64,000 bases of DNA from Thraustochytrium sp. TN22. Lineage: Eukaryota; Sar; Bigyra; Thraustochytrida; Thraustochytriidae. Of this stretch, positions 25,828 to 36,643 are shown piece by piece. The stretch spans positions 1-64,000 of the forward strand of contig JABLUY010000122.1 of assembly GCA_013306675.1 (NCBI GenBank). The letters run 5' to 3'. Position 1 is the first letter of the stretch. The number at the start of each line of letters is the position of its first letter. Both the position numbers and the translations under genes were made by a program. The notes under the pieces were generated by a model, which saw only the letters and a list, made by a program, of their open reading frames with translations, was not told the DNA's origin and did not search any database.

Positions 25828-27516
25828 TCAGATGTTTGCGAGGTCGCGTGAGGCTTGACGATTGGCATCGTCCACATCAATGGCGGAAAGGTCCGAGACG
25901 GCGGCAGAGGAAGCGCCTCGTTCCGAGGAGGGGCTGCGAATGAGCGCAGGCCGGAGGTAGTGCATCTCGAAGCGCTCCCAGCGCGAGGCAACATGGGCAT
26001 CGGCGCCGTCAAGGTCGGCGCCGTCCGAGTCGGAGGTGTGTCGAATGTCTGTGAGCTCGATCTCGGTGCGCGTGTCGTACTCGTCGACCTTGGGGAAGTC
26101 CGGGTGGGCGGCGGAGATGAGGTCGTGCTCGTCGGCGTAGGGCGAGGGGATGGGCGACGGCTTGGCGCGATCGATGAGCCCGAGGCGGTTGGAGAGGCAC
26201 TGGACAGAGCCGCCAAAGAAGAAGACCGTGACGAAGACAATAATGGTCGTGGCGGCCTCGAAGACCTGGCCGGTCTCCTCGCGCTCGAGCTCGTTGGAGG
26301 AGCTCGCCGCAAGCGCAAAGGCCATGCCGCCACGCAGGCCGGAGAACCAGAGCATGAAGATCTCCGCCCAGGAGATGCGCTGCGAGCTGCTGCGGAAGAC
26401 GTTGGCCAGCAGGCAAAAGGGCGCGACGGCGGCGAAGCGGCCGATGAGACAGGCCAGCACGCCAAAGAGGCCGAACTTGATGGACTGGCCGTTCCAGGTG
26501 GCGTCGCCAGTGAAGACGGCCATACCGAGGTAGATGAAGACGAAGGTCTCGGCCATGTGCGCGAGCAGGCGGTAGAACTCGGCCACGAACTTGCCAGCCT
26601 CGTGCGAGAGGTTGTGTCGCGTAAAGGAGGCCATGAAGATGGCTGTAAAGAGCATGCTGACAATGCCGGAGATCTCGAGCCCCTGCGCGAGCGAATACGA
26701 CACGTACGGCATGGTGACGGCAACGGTGCACTCGAGCTCGCGCAGAGAAATGTCCCAGAGCTGTAGCCACTTGAAGAGGAACGCGCTCGCCACGCCGATG
26801 CTAATGCCCAGCAGCGTGGACCCGAGCAGGTTGGCGAGAAAGGCCCAGGCGGCCTCGGCCGCCGGCAGCGCGCCCTCAATCACGTCGTCATCAAAGAGCA
26901 CGAGCGTGCGGTAAAGCACGATGGCCACAGCGTCGTTGAGCAGGCTCTCGCCGAAGACCAGAATGTGCAGGCCCGGCTTGACGCCGATGCTCTGGAAGAC
27001 GGCGATGACCGTGACCGGGTCCGTGGCGGAGATGAGCGCGCCAAAGACCAGACACTCGAGCCAGCTTGCCTCATAAAGGCCCATGCCGGCGCTCACGCCG
27101 CCGGCCAGCACGCCGCCCGCCACGAGCGCGGAAACGAGCGTGCCCAGCACGGCGAGCGTGAGGATGAGCCCGAAGTTGCCGATGAACATGTCGCGCCGCA
27201 CCGTGAACCCGGCGTCGAAGATGATGGGCGGCAGCAGCACAATGAAGAAGAGGTTCTCGTCGAACGCCGTCAGCTGCTCCACCGCCGACACCAGCCGCAC
27301 GCGGTCGGTGATGCGGATCAGCGCGCCGATGGCCATGCCCAGCACCAGCAGCAGGCCTGCCTCCGGCACCAGCGACTGCTGCAGCTTGCGCGACACGTAC
27401 AGCAGGAGCTGCGAGCCGACCAGCGTCGAGATGAACACCATGAGCGCCAGGAACTCCACCTCCTCCTCCTCCTCCTCGGCCACCACCGACGTGCCGTTCG
27501 CGCTGCGCGCCGCCAT
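25828..27516 (-). CDS. Sodium(potassium)/proton exchanger, NHE/NHX (CPA1) family
   Basis: 562 residues from the ATG at 27514-27516. A secondary transporter exchanging Na+ or K+ for H+ across endosomal, vacuolar or plasma membranes. The first ~420 residues contain about 11-12 hydrophobic segments with CPA1 signatures: 'FFIVLLPPIIFDAGF' (amiloride-site segment, about 91-105), 'SATDPVTVIAVF' (about 160-171), 'VFGESLLNDAVAIVLY' (ND ion-binding motif, about 185-200), 'FVFIYLGMAVF' and 'LWFSGLRGGMAFALA' (about 390-405). The C-terminal ~130 residues are acidic, cytosolic and short compared with plasma-membrane NHE1, more like organellar NHE6/8 or NHX forms. Subfamily assignment is uncertain. Convergent with PXMP4. 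Confidence 0.93.
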   Translation of the reverse strand: MAARSANGTSVVAEEEEEEVEFLALMVFISTLVGSQLLLYVSRKLQQSLVPEAGLLLVLGMAIGALIRITDRVRLVSAVEQLTAFDENLFFIVLLPPIIFDAGFTVRRDMFIGNFGLILTLAVLGTLVSALVAGGVLAGGVSAGMGLYEASWLECLVFGALISATDPVTVIAVFQSIGVKPGLHILVFGESLLNDAVAIVLYRTLVLFDDDVIEGALPAAEAAWAFLANLLGSTLLGISIGVASAFLFKWLQLWDISLRELECTVAVTMPYVSYSLAQGLEISGIVSMLFTAIFMASFTRHNLSHEAGKFVAEFYRLLAHMAETFVFIYLGMAVFTGDATWNGQSIKFGLFGVLACLIGRFAAVAPFCLLANVFRSSSQRISWAEIFMLWFSGLRGGMAFALAASSSNELEREETGQVFEAATTIIVFVTVFFFGGSVQCLSNRLGLIDRAKPSPIPSPYADEHDLISAAHPDFPKVDEYDTRTEIELTDIRHTSDSDGADLDGADAHVASRWERFEMHYLRPALIRSPSSERGASSAAVSDLSAIDVDDANRQASRDLANI

Positions 27517-28104
27517 CCTGCCCGGCGCCGCCGCGGCCCTCGCCGCGCCGCTTTGCCCCCGGAGCGCTCCGGGTCTGCGGTCTGGGAGTGAGGGAGGCCG
27601 ACTCCGTTACGGGGACTCAACTTCAACGAGTCGGCGCGCACGCGAGACCTCGTCCTCCGCTTCGACCACCTGCGCTCCAGGTCGGGGCCTCGGCGTCGCT
27701 CGAGCTCTGCTGGCCACTCTGCGGCCAACTCGTTCCAAAGGCCCGAGGCCACGCGCCGCGTCGACGAATGCCGTCAGCGACTAACCGGAAAGAGGTGGAG
27801 GACGGCGACGACCATGAAAAGGCGAGTGTCATTGGCTCACGTGCACACAATAAACAAAAGAACCAGGGCACGAGGCTGTTGTTGTCATCATGGCTTGACC
27901 GCCGGGGCTTCCTTCGCTTGCTCGCACGTCAATGCACAAGGGTCTTCGTCATGACTTGACAGATGATTTTGTTGTGAAAAGGTGTTCGATCAAAGAGGCG
28001 GGGAAAATGTGCCGGCGACCGTCTGCGCAGCCTCGGCGTGGGGAGCTACTCTAGGGTTGCTGTGGAATACGCAGGAATTCGGGACGCGGGCATCGGCGCC
28101 GCGT
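27517..28104. other. Intergenic region
   Basis: Upstream of the exchanger gene and downstream of the fumarase stop codon. It contains a short imperfect repeat with 'catggcttgac/catgacttgac' near 27890 and 27950. No gene recognised. Confidence 0.45.
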
Positions 28105-30099
28105 TTACCCGAGCCACTCGGAGAAGAAGTCGTTGCCCTTGTCTGTGTGCGTGTGTGTCCGCGTGTTGTCGGCGAGCGGCGTTAGTGGTTGTCTGTCGTG
28201 CGAACGATGGGATGGAGCGAAGGCAAGGACAAGAGACGTACCGTCAACGATGATAAAGGCGGGGAAGTTCTCGACACGGATCTTGTGAACGGCCTCCATG
28301 CCAAGCTCCTCCATGTCGATGATCTCGACGCTCTTGATGGCCTCCTTGGCGAGGATGGCGGCGGGGCCGCCAATGGAGCCGAGGTAGAAGCCGCCGTGCT
28401 TCTTGCACGAGTCGGTCACCATCTTGGAGCGGTTGCCCTTTGCGAGCATGATCATGGAGCCGCCGTTGGCCTGGAAGAGATCGGTGTACGGGTCCATGCG
28501 ACCAGCAGCTGTGCGCGAGGAAGCGAACGTCAGTGAGTATTATGTCGGGCAAGCAAGCAAGCAGGCAAGCAAGAGGCAGGCAAGCAAGAACGTACTGGTG
28601 GGACCGAAGCTGCCGGAGGGCATGCCGTCGGGCTTCTTGGCCGGGCCGGCGTAGTAGACCGGGTGCTTGAGCATGTACTCGGGCATGCCCTCGCCGTTGT
28701 CAATGCGCTCCTTGATCTTGGCGTGCGCAATGTCGCGGGCGACAATGAGCGTGCCGGTGAGGTTGAGGCGCGTCTTGATGGGGTACTGGGAGAGTTCTGC
28801 GAGGACATCGGCCATGGGGCGGTCAAGGTTGACGTCGACGGTGTTCGCGTCGGCCAGGTGAGTGTCCGTAACCTCCGGGACGAAGCGCGCCGGGTTGGTC
28901 TCGAGGCGCTCGAGGAAGACACCGTCCTTGGTGATCTTGGCCTTGGCCTGGCGGTCGGCGGAGCACGAGACGCCGAGGCCGACCGGGCAGGAGGCGCCGT
29001 GGCGCGGCAGGCGAATGACGCGGAAGTCGTGGCAAAAGTACTTGCCGCCGACCTGCGCGCCGATGCCGAGGTTGCGGGTGATCTCCATGATCTGCTGCTC
29101 CATCTCAATGTCGCGGAAGGCGCGGCCGTGCTCGTTGCCGGTGGTGGGGAGGTCGTCGTAGTAGAGCGCCGAGGCGAGCTTGACGGTCTTGAGGTTCTGC
29201 TCGGCCGAGAGGCCGCCGACGACGAGCGCGCCCTTGTACGGCGGGCAGGCGGCCGTGCCGAGCTGCAGCAGCGAGCTCTTGATGAAGGTGGTGAGGGACT
29301 TGGGGTTGAGCAGCGCCTTGGTCTGCTGGTACAGGAAGGTCTTGTTGGCCGAGCCACCGCCCTTGGCCATGAAGTGAAAGTGGTACTCGTTGCCCTTGGT
29401 GGCGTAGAGGTCGAACTGCGCTGGCAGGTTGCAGGCGGTGTTCTTCTCGGTGTACATGTCGAGCGGGGCGACCTGGCTGTAGCGCAGGTTGCTGAGCGTG
29501 TAGGTGTCGTAGACGCCGCGCGAGAGCGCCGCCTCGTCCTCGCCGTCCGTGAAGACATGCTGGCCGCGCTTGCCCAGCACGATGGCCGTGCCGGTGTCCT
29601 GGCAGCTGGGCAGCACCATCTCGGCCGCCACGACGGCGTTCTTGAGCAGCTGCAGCGCCACGAAGCGGTCGTTGTCCGAGGCCTCGGGGTCGTCCAGGAT
29701 CTTGCGCAGGTGGCCCAGGTGCGTGGGCCGCAGCAGGTGCGAGATGTCGCGGAGCGCGGCGGCCGCCAGCATCTGCAGCGCCTCGGGCTCCACCTTGACG
29801 CACTCCTCGCCCGACGGCAGCGTGAACGTGCTCACGTACTCGCTCGCCTCGTCCAGCCGGTAGTAGGGCGTGTCCACCGGGTTGGCGTGCTCGAAGAGCT
29901 CCTGATAGTGAAACGGCACCTGCTGCTTCTTCTTCATGCCCCCCTGCGGCACCGCGTGCCGCCCGCTGTGGTTCTTGAGCACCACGCCCTCGAACCCGGA
30001 CGACCCGGCCGACGACGCCAGCCCGCGGGCCAGCACCCCGCGCGCCGCGCCCGCGAGCGGCAGCGCCCGCGCGGCCACCCGCCGCATGACCCCGGTCAT
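28105..30099 (-). CDS. Class I (iron-sulphur) fumarate hydratase, three exons, probably mitochondrial
   Basis: Converts fumarate to malate in the TCA cycle using a [4Fe-4S] cluster. Exons on the minus strand are 30099-28596, 28508-28242 and 28142-28105. Joining them keeps frame (1504+267+38 nt) and gives 602 residues. Splicing at GTACGT donors and CAG acceptors restores family sequence at both junctions: '..FGPT-TAGRMDPY..' and '..IIVD-DKGNDFF..'. Class I hallmarks: '[15 protein letters not shown]' (Cys about 166), '[12 protein letters not shown]', '[21 protein letters not shown]' and the C-terminal '[13 protein letters not shown]' / '[13 protein letters not shown]'. The first ~35 residues ('[20 protein letters not shown]') look like a mitochondrial presequence, which decides the start at 30099. 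Divergent from the GDP-mannose transporter gene. Confidence 0.93.
28143..28241 (-). other. Fumarase intron 2 (99 bp)
   Basis: Minus-strand GTACGT...CACAG intron. Removing it joins GAC-G to AC-AAG, giving the conserved D-D-K-G-N-D sequence. The intron holds a GT/CA-rich run near its acceptor. Confidence 0.85.
28509..28595 (-). other. Fumarase intron 1 (87 bp)
   Basis: Minus-strand GTACGT...GCACAG intron. Removing it joins ACC-A to CT-GCT, giving the conserved P-T-T-A-G-R-M. The interior is a GCTT/GCCT tetranucleotide repeat. Confidence 0.88.
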
Positions 30100-31398
30100 G
30101 TTCGAAAAACGCGCCTCGCCTCGCTCGCCCGCGGCGCGAGACCGGAGCCCGCCGCCGAGCGGGCCGGCCGGCCGCTGCTCCTCGCCCTCGCCCGCGCTCG
30201 CGCCGCCGCCGCCGCCGCGCGCGCCTCTCGGCCGCCGCGAGCTCTCGCAACTCAAACTTTGGTTTGCTCGCGCCGCGCAGGCGCGCCGCGGCCAGGCGCG
30301 CCGCGCGACTACGGCGCCGCCCGCACCGGACTCGCTGCCCCCCTCCGCTCCGTCCCCTGCGCGCCGCCGCCGTCGCGCCGGGTCCCGTGCGGCCGGGCCC
30401 GCCACCCGCCCCGCGAACCCCGCCTCCGGACCGCGCAGTTGCGCGGTCTCGGGGGGCACGCCGCGCGTCTAGGCGCGCTGCGCGGGACTACCGCGTTCCG
30501 TTCCGCCTAGCGCGGAACGGCAGCCTCGACAAATCGATGCCAATCGATGACAATCCATCGATGACAATCAATCGATGACAATCAATCGATGACAATCAAT
30601 CGATGACAATCAATCGATGACAATCAATCGATGACAATCAATCGATGACAAGCGATGACAAGCGATGACAAGCGACGACAAGCAATGACAAGCGATGACA
30701 AGCGATGACAATCAATGACAATCAACGACAATCGATGACGATCTCCAGGATCTGATGTGAGCAGCTCCGCGCGCCTACCTCGCTCTCACATCGTCACTGC
30801 CATCGCCAGCGGGGCGCCGCGTTCCGCTGTTCCTGCGACCGCGTTCCAAAGCGCCGCTTTCCCAGGCTGAGCCTGCAGGGCCAGTGAGGCCCGCTCGAGT
30901 ACGTTCTCGGAACGCGCACGCCGCGGCGAGGAGGCGGCGCCGGCGTGGCACGCTGCTGCAGCAGACCTCGCCGCCGCTCCGACGCGCGCCCGACGACCGC
31001 GCGCGGGCAGCGCGGCGAGCGCCCGGCGAGCGCGCGGGCCGCGCGCAGGCAGGCAGGAAGGCTCGCTCGCGCGCGCAGGCGCGGCCGCGGCGGCTGCAGG
31101 CGGGAGGGCGGCGGGCGGCGCCGAGGGGCCCAGGTGGCACAGGCACGTGCTTGCCGTGCCTGCCAGGCTCAAGACCCACGGCGCGCGCGCGCTCTCGCGC
31201 GCTCTCGCGCGGGCGCGGGCGCGGGCGCCGGGCGCCGCGCGGCGACCCCCGCCGAGAGCCCGCCGGCCGGCCGGCCGGCGCGGCGGCGCAGAGCGGGGAG
31301 AAGGAGGGCGCGGCCTCGTTGTGCAGGGCGCCTGCACAGGTCGCTGGAGCGACGAGGAGCTGGACGGCGGGTACGAGGCGGGCGGCTAGGCAGAGACC
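30100..31398. promoter_or_regulatory. Divergent intergenic region (fumarase / GDP-mannose transporter)
   Basis: 1.3-kb spacer between two genes transcribed away from each other. Both gene-proximal parts are very GC-rich. The centre holds an AT-richer ATGACAATCAATCG minisatellite (listed separately). Long frames on both strands near 30800-31550 are Arg/Ala/Pro low complexity and are not called genes. Confidence 0.45.
30538..30740. repeat. Minisatellite with coupled 14-bp and 10-bp units
   Basis: Starts with units 'atgacaatcaatcg' (14 bp, about seven copies to about 30650), then shifts to 'atgacaagcg' (10 bp) units with single-base variants up to about 30740. It stands out as an AT-rich island in GC-rich DNA. 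Confidence 0.92.
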
Positions 31399-32664
31399 AT
31401 GTCCAGCGGCATGCCGGTGTCGCGCGGCAGCGCGACGGGACCGAACTCGCTGGGCAGCGGCAACGGAGGCGGCGGCGGCGGCGGCGGCAGCGGCGCGAGC
31501 GACGGCCTGAGCGCGAGCACTGGCACGCTGCGCGACGTGGAGGAGGGCCACAGGCTACTCGATCATGACCTGATCCGCGAGCGCAGCTCGTCGTCCGTGG
31601 CGGAGGCCGGCTTCGGCGAGGTGGAGCTGGACAACCTGATAGACGGCTTGATGGGTACGAACCCGCAAAAGGACAAGGTGAGGTCGTCGCGGCTGGGCCG
31701 GCTCAGCATGCTGTGCAGCCGCGCGGTACTGAGCTGCATCGTGTACAGCGCCTTCTCCATCGGCATGACACTGGTGAACAAGATCATTCTCACCACCTAC
31801 GGCTTCAACCACCACATGGTGCTGCTCCTGTACCAGAACGCTATGAGCGTGGTGCTGCTGCAGCTCGCGCGCTGGATGGGCTGGGTCACCTTCGACGCCC
31901 TCAACATGAAGCAGCTGCTGGCCTGGATCCCGCTCAACTTCCTCTTCGTCTTCATGCTGCTCACGTCCTTCTTCAGCCTCAACTTGCTCTCCGTGCCCAT
32001 GTCGACCATCTTCAAGAACTCCACCAACATCCTCATCACCATGGGCGACTACTTCTTCTACGGGCGCCGTATCTCGCGCGGTATCGCCGGCAGCCTGGCG
32101 CTCATGTTCGTCGGCGCCGTCCTGGCCGGCCGCTCCGACCTTGAGTTCAACGTGCTTGGCTACTTTTGGGCCATTTGCAACTGCGTCATCACCGCGGCCT
32201 ACGTGCTCTACATGCCGCGCGCCATGGCTGACTCCAAGCTCAACGCCTTCGGTCGCGTCTACTACAACAACCTGCTGTCGCTCCCGCTCGTTGTCTTTGT
32301 CGACCTCGTGCTCACCAGCGACATCGAGAGCCTCATCATGTCGTCCAAGCCGCTCGTGTCCTCGGCACGCGGCGCCGACCTTGGCTTTGTCATCAGCATG
32401 CTCGCCAGCGGCTGCATCGGCTTCTTCCTCAGTCTCACCTCCTTCCAGTGCGTGCAGTCCACCTCACCCACCACCTACGCCATGGTCGGCGCCATGAACA
32501 AGATCCCGCTCGCCATCCTTGGCGTCATCATCTTCAGCACGCAGCTCAACTCCCAGTCCGTCATCTTCATCAGCATCTCCCTCGCCGCGGGCACCATGTA
32601 CGCATACTCAAAGTCCAAGCTCTCTGCCGCGCCTGCCGAGGCTTCTTCTTCGCAGAGCAAGTGA
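31399..32664 (+). CDS. Golgi GDP-mannose (nucleotide-sugar) transporter, VRG4/GONST type
   Basis: 421 residues from the ATG at 31399. It should exchange GDP-mannose for GMP across the Golgi membrane, feeding mannosylation. The first ~105 residues are a Gly/Ser-rich cytosolic tail with a nine-Gly run. The DMT-fold membrane domain follows, with about ten hydrophobic segments. VRG4-type signatures: 'FSIGMTLVNKIILTTYGF', 'VPMSTIFKNSTNILITMGDYF' region (the FKN-x-TNI nucleotide-binding motif, about 203-210) and 'YAMVGAMNKIPLAILG' (the GALNKLP-like motif, about 364). The long Gly-rich N-terminus is longer than in yeast. Related GDP-fucose transporters are the main alternative. Convergent with the Ppx/GppA gene. 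Confidence 0.9.
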   Translation: MSSGMPVSRGSATGPNSLGSGNGGGGGGGGSGASDGLSASTGTLRDVEEGHRLLDHDLIRERSSSSVAEAGFGEVELDNLIDGLMGTNPQKDKVRSSRLGRLSMLCSRAVLSCIVYSAFSIGMTLVNKIILTTYGFNHHMVLLLYQNAMSVVLLQLARWMGWVTFDALNMKQLLAWIPLNFLFVFMLLTSFFSLNLLSVPMSTIFKNSTNILITMGDYFFYGRRISRGIAGSLALMFVGAVLAGRSDLEFNVLGYFWAICNCVITAAYVLYMPRAMADSKLNAFGRVYYNNLLSLPLVVFVDLVLTSDIESLIMSSKPLVSSARGADLGFVISMLASGCIGFFLSLTSFQCVQSTSPTTYAMVGAMNKIPLAILGVIIFSTQLNSQSVIFISISLAAGTMYAYSKSKLSAAPAEASSSQSK

Positions 32665-33281
32665 TGCGCGAGGGCCAAGTGCGAGGATGGACCACCCATT
32701 GGCCGCAGCGCGATGCCCAGAGAGTTGGCCTGCCGACAGACAACCATCATCTGCGCCACAGAGAAAAGACAAACGATGGGCTGCACCAGAGAATTCGATC
32801 TGCGCGAACACGAACTGGGCGCTGGCGCCGCAATGAGGATACGACGTACTGCAAGGATAATGACCATGACCCAGTGCAAATCGCATCCTGACGATTGACG
32901 CAGAACGGCAGCAGCATCAGCAATAGCAGCGCCAGCAGCAGGGGAAGGGGAAGGAAGACAGATTCGGTAGTTAGCTAAGGAAAGGAAAACAAGAAAGACG
33001 TAAGGAGTTGAACGAATGCATGACTTGCCGAGGCCTGGCGGCATTTGGACCAATCGTGGCAAGTGTAGAGCAACAGCAACAACAGCAAGGGCGACAAAGC
33101 AAAGACAGGCAGGCACAGTATTCATAGAGATAGAAAGGAGGGTCGAGGGAAAGCCTGAACTTCCAAGGCAAAGGTTCGCTTGGCAGGGCAAGCGCAACAC
33201 CTTGCTTCCAAGGCCAGAACCGAAGCGCTTCCACTACGCTAGTTCAAGTCAGTAGCGCTAACTCTTGCTTGTAGCTACTAG
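32665..33281. other. Convergent intergenic region
   Basis: 3' flanks of the transporter gene (+) and the phosphatase gene (-). Less GC-rich; contains several AGCAAC/GCAGCA short runs (32905-32940, 33065-33095). No gene recognised. Confidence 0.5.
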
Positions 33282-34301
33282 CTACTCCCCGGAACCGCTG
33301 AACGACTCCTCCGCCTGCGCCTGCGCAAGAAGCACACCGAGGCAGGAGCCCGTTGAAGGGCAGTACTCAAAGGCCTCAACGCCAAATATCTCCATGACTG
33401 AGGACACGAGCACGAGCTTGGACACCACCATGGCGGGCTGCAGCTCACGCGTGTAGCCGCGGTCCTCCAGGGCCTGGTCCGACAGGCCGAGGTGGTCGGC
33501 GATGGCGGCGTCCAGCTCGACGCGGCGGACTCTGTGCGGTGGTGATGTGCTGCCCACAGCCATGCGCGCGATGTTGAAGGCGCAAGTGTCGCCGCCAATG
33601 GCCACGACGCGCGCGCTGGGATCACCAATGGGGCAGCCGCCCTTGTCGACCGAGGCGAGCGTGTCGCGAATAAAGGTGCGCAGCCCGTGCACGTGGTCCT
33701 CGCTCACAGGGTTGGGCGAGATCTCGGGCGAGAACTCGCGCCCCTGCAGGCGCACGAGCGCCGCCGTGACGGTGGACGTGCCCATCGGACCCTTGAAGAG
33801 CTGCGAGCCCTGGTCCCAGCTGAGCTGGAAGGACCCACCACCCGAGTCCCAGCAAACGAGCTTCTGGGCCTCCTCGCCGGCCGCGGCCAGGCCCACCGTG
33901 GCGCACGCCGTGGCCCAGCCCAGGCGACCCTCCTCGGCCTGCGAGATGAGCCGCACGTCGATCTCGTCCTGCTCACGCAGCGCGTCCAGAAACGCCGGCC
34001 CGTCCTGCGCCGCGCGGAAGACCGCCGTGCCCACGCCCTGCAGCGCCGGCGCCCCTAGCTCCAGCGCCGCCTTCTTGTACGCGAGCAGCGCTTCCCTGCA
34101 CGCCTCGAGCGCTTTGGGCCCGATCTGCTTCGCCTCGCCCGACGACTCGAACCCGTGCGCCAGCAGAACCTCGGTCTCGCGCTGCAGCAGGACCTCCTCC
34201 ACCACGGGGCCCGCGCCGCCGCTCCCGCGCGCCAGCCTCGCCACGACCAGCTTGGTCGACCCGCTGCCCACGTCCGCGGCGGCCCGCACCACGCCCTGCA
34301 T
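33282..34301 (-). CDS. Ppx/GppA-family phosphatase (exopolyphosphatase-like, ASKHA fold)
   Basis: 339 residues from the ATG at 34299-34301; the longer frame begins with GTG. The family hydrolyses polyphosphate or pppGpp. ASKHA signatures are present: phosphate-1 loop 'AADVGSGSTKLVVARL' (about 8-23), 'VGTAVFRAAQDGPAFLDAL' (about 90), the conserved 'RLISQAEEGRLGW' (about 118, matching V-I-S-G-x-E-E), phosphate-2 loop 'CWDSGGGSFQLSW' (about 149-161) and the adenosine-type motif 'VAIGGDTCAFN' (about 235). It is a single-domain short form without the HD-type C-terminal domain of bacterial Ppx. No targeting signal is obvious. A polyphosphate role would pair with VTC1 in this window, but the substrate is inferred. 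Confidence 0.85.
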   Translation of the reverse strand: MQGVVRAAADVGSGSTKLVVARLARGSGGAGPVVEEVLLQRETEVLLAHGFESSGEAKQIGPKALEACREALLAYKKAALELGAPALQGVGTAVFRAAQDGPAFLDALREQDEIDVRLISQAEEGRLGWATACATVGLAAAGEEAQKLVCWDSGGGSFQLSWDQGSQLFKGPMGTSTVTAALVRLQGREFSPEISPNPVSEDHVHGLRTFIRDTLASVDKGGCPIGDPSARVVAIGGDTCAFNIARMAVGSTSPPHRVRRVELDAAIADHLGLSDQALEDRGYTRELQPAMVVSKLVLVSSVMEIFGVEAFEYCPSTGSCLGVLLAQAQAEESFSGSGE

Positions 34302-34733
34302 CCTGCCGCCGTCCAACGTCACCGCCACTGCCACGGTGACCGCCGCCGCTGCCGCGCGCGCCGCCGGCTGGGCCTGCGCCGCGCCGCGTCGCGCCGCGAT
34401 TCTGACCGTGGATCAGGATTCAGGTTTGCTTGCGCGAGCAGTGCGGCTTGCGCGAACCAGAAGATCTGTGCAGAGGCGTGCACTGCAAGCGAATTGCAGC
34501 ACAACTCGAAGATGAAGGAGCACACCGTGACGGAACCGCGATCGAGGTTCCAGACGCCCGATCCGAGCCCCAGTCCGAGTGCGGGCCCGGCAAGCATGGA
34601 CTGCGCGTCGTGGTCCTCGTCGGCGTTGAGCCAGGCGCGGCGAGCCTGTCTGGCCTCGGGTCATCGCATGCTGCGCCAGGCCCAGCGCCTCTGTGCGGGC
34701 GAAACCGGCCAACCAGCACAGCGGCGAGCTCGG

Positions 34734-35300
34734 GCAAAAAGATAGATATTTGTTAGAGTTTGTGGCGCGTCTGTGCGGCTTCTTACGGTGCTTGAGCCGT
34801 GCTTGCTCCTTCTGTTCAGGCGGTGGCGGGGTGGCGTTCAAGTTCCAAGTTCTCCAAGTCTGTGCAACGTTTTCCAAGTCGTTACTGGCGGCCCCTCTGA
34901 GACTTACAACTGCCGAGCCGTCTGTGAGAAGCTGTTGATAAGCCTCTCATCAGGAGACTCGACAACTAGGCATCGAGAGTCGAGGAGAGCAGACGATTCA
35001 ATTCAAGTTCGTCCCACAGCGACCTTTGGGGTCGGGGAAAGGGCATTCATCGTAACTCGGACTGACGGCTGCGTCCAAGGCGATGCCAGCTTGTCTGGTC
35101 CCGCAGCCCCAGGCGCTGTGGGATGGTGAGCGTTGCTAGGGAATCGCCTATGCTTGGGCTCTTCGACCTTGCATACAGCATGCTGCCATCTCGCCTGGGA
35201 CCCGTCTGCTCTCAACCGCTTGACAGGCATGGGCGGCGGCACCTTTTATACACGAGCTTGCACCATATTACCCGTCAGATAGCATTCCGTGGGGCGTTGC
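34734..35300 (+). repeat. Dispersed repeat, copy A
   Basis: Begins at 'gcaaaaagat' and includes 'ttctccaagtctgtgcaacg', 'cccctctgagacttacaactg', 'ctcatcaggagactcgacaac', 'cgcctatgcttgggctcttc' and a TATA-like 'ccttttatacac'. Copy B, 1.9 kb downstream in the same orientation, shares all of these blocks in the same order. Copy A has about 60 bp more in the middle (35010-35100). No coding content. Confidence 0.85.
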
Positions 35301-36643
35301 CAAGAGGGGCTGCTTGCGAAAAGGGCAAGAGCTCTTCAGCTAATAGAGCCACGAGGCACGGCGAAAAGAGCGAGCCCTCAAGCACGGCGAGAGGAGCGAG
35401 ACCCGCGGCATGGCGAGAGGGCGAGCATCGAGCCAAGCGAGACAGGTCTCCAGCCGGGGCGAGGGCAAAGGCCTGAATACGAAGCGGAAACTTTCGGACT
35501 TCGCAAGCAAGAGCCGAGACCCAGTCGCAAGAGCCGAGGTCGTGACGCCTGAGCCCGCCAGGCGAGACGCGAGACAAGACGCCACTGGCGTCTGGAAACG
35601 AGCGAGCCGCGTTACGCCGCTTCTGCCGCTCTCTGAAGCGTTGTCAAGGCGCGCTGAGCTGCGTGGAATCGGCCCAACCCTGGCTCCGAGGCGCGGCCAC
35701 GTGCCCCAGACGCGGGCTCTGTGGCTAGCATGTGGGTGCGGATCCCTTAGAAGGCAGGCCGTGCCCATCCCAAAGCACCCACGCTTGCACTCAGTCGTTC
35801 GCTTGCCTGGGAATCGAACCCTCGTCCTCCTCGCACAAGCGCCGCGAGGCCGTCGCCTGCATCGCGCTGTGGCCCACAGCGCAGCTGCCGTCCCTCGGGA
35901 GCAAGTCGGCCCGGAGCTCGTGCCAACGACTTTGCTCAGCTCCTTCGCTCAGCCCATTCGCTAACCACTGTCCGCGTCCTCGTTGAAATGTCGCTGCGAC
36001 ACCACGCCTTGTCGTGCTCAGTCAGCCTACGTGCAGCGCCGCTTGTGGCACAGAACCCTCGCGTTGCCTCCCCTGGCGGGTCGGCCTGCGCTTGGCGATG
36101 GGCGATGAAGCCGCCCGAGAGCTTGAAGCGACGAGACAAACTTTCGAAGATCTTTCGCGTTGCTGGCGGCCGACCGTTGCAACTCTTACGCTCCTTTGTG
36201 AGGGCAAGTGCGGCTCGCTGACGGCTCGCAGGCGGCCTTGGCCTCCGCTTCGTCAGATGGTCCTCCTCGCTTTAGTTCCTGTGGCTCTTACGCGCAACGA
36301 TTGCATCGGGGCGCGCTTGTTTGATCGCACGCGGTCGTTGGTTTGATCGCGCAAGGTTGCCTGCCCCCCAGCACGCTCTCGCTCGCTGCCACGCCTTATG
36401 CTGGTAGCATCCAAAGCTGCGCGCGCGCGGCGCGCGCCAAAGCTACGCAGCGCGCGCAGCGCGTTGCAAAGCCGCGCAGCTCTTCTGTGACTTCGTATGC
36501 AAGCTCGACGATCGCACGCAAGACCCAGCAAAGGCGCTGATTACCTTGGACCATTCAATCAACAACATACAATCAACAAACAGCGTTCGTGCTGGGCCAG
36601 CCAACCACAGAGACCACGGGCGGGGCTACGACTCTCTAAAACG

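Noticed and set aside
30775-31570. Overlapping frames of 180-260 residues on both strands upstream of the GDP-mannose transporter
   Set aside because: Composition is Arg/Ala/Gly only; typical GC-driven shadows in a promoter region.
35740-35900. Minus-strand 'ggttcgattccc' resembling a tRNA T-arm
   Set aside because: The T-stem bases do not pair beyond three positions, and no acceptor stem, D-arm or A-box is found upstream. At most a chance or decayed match.
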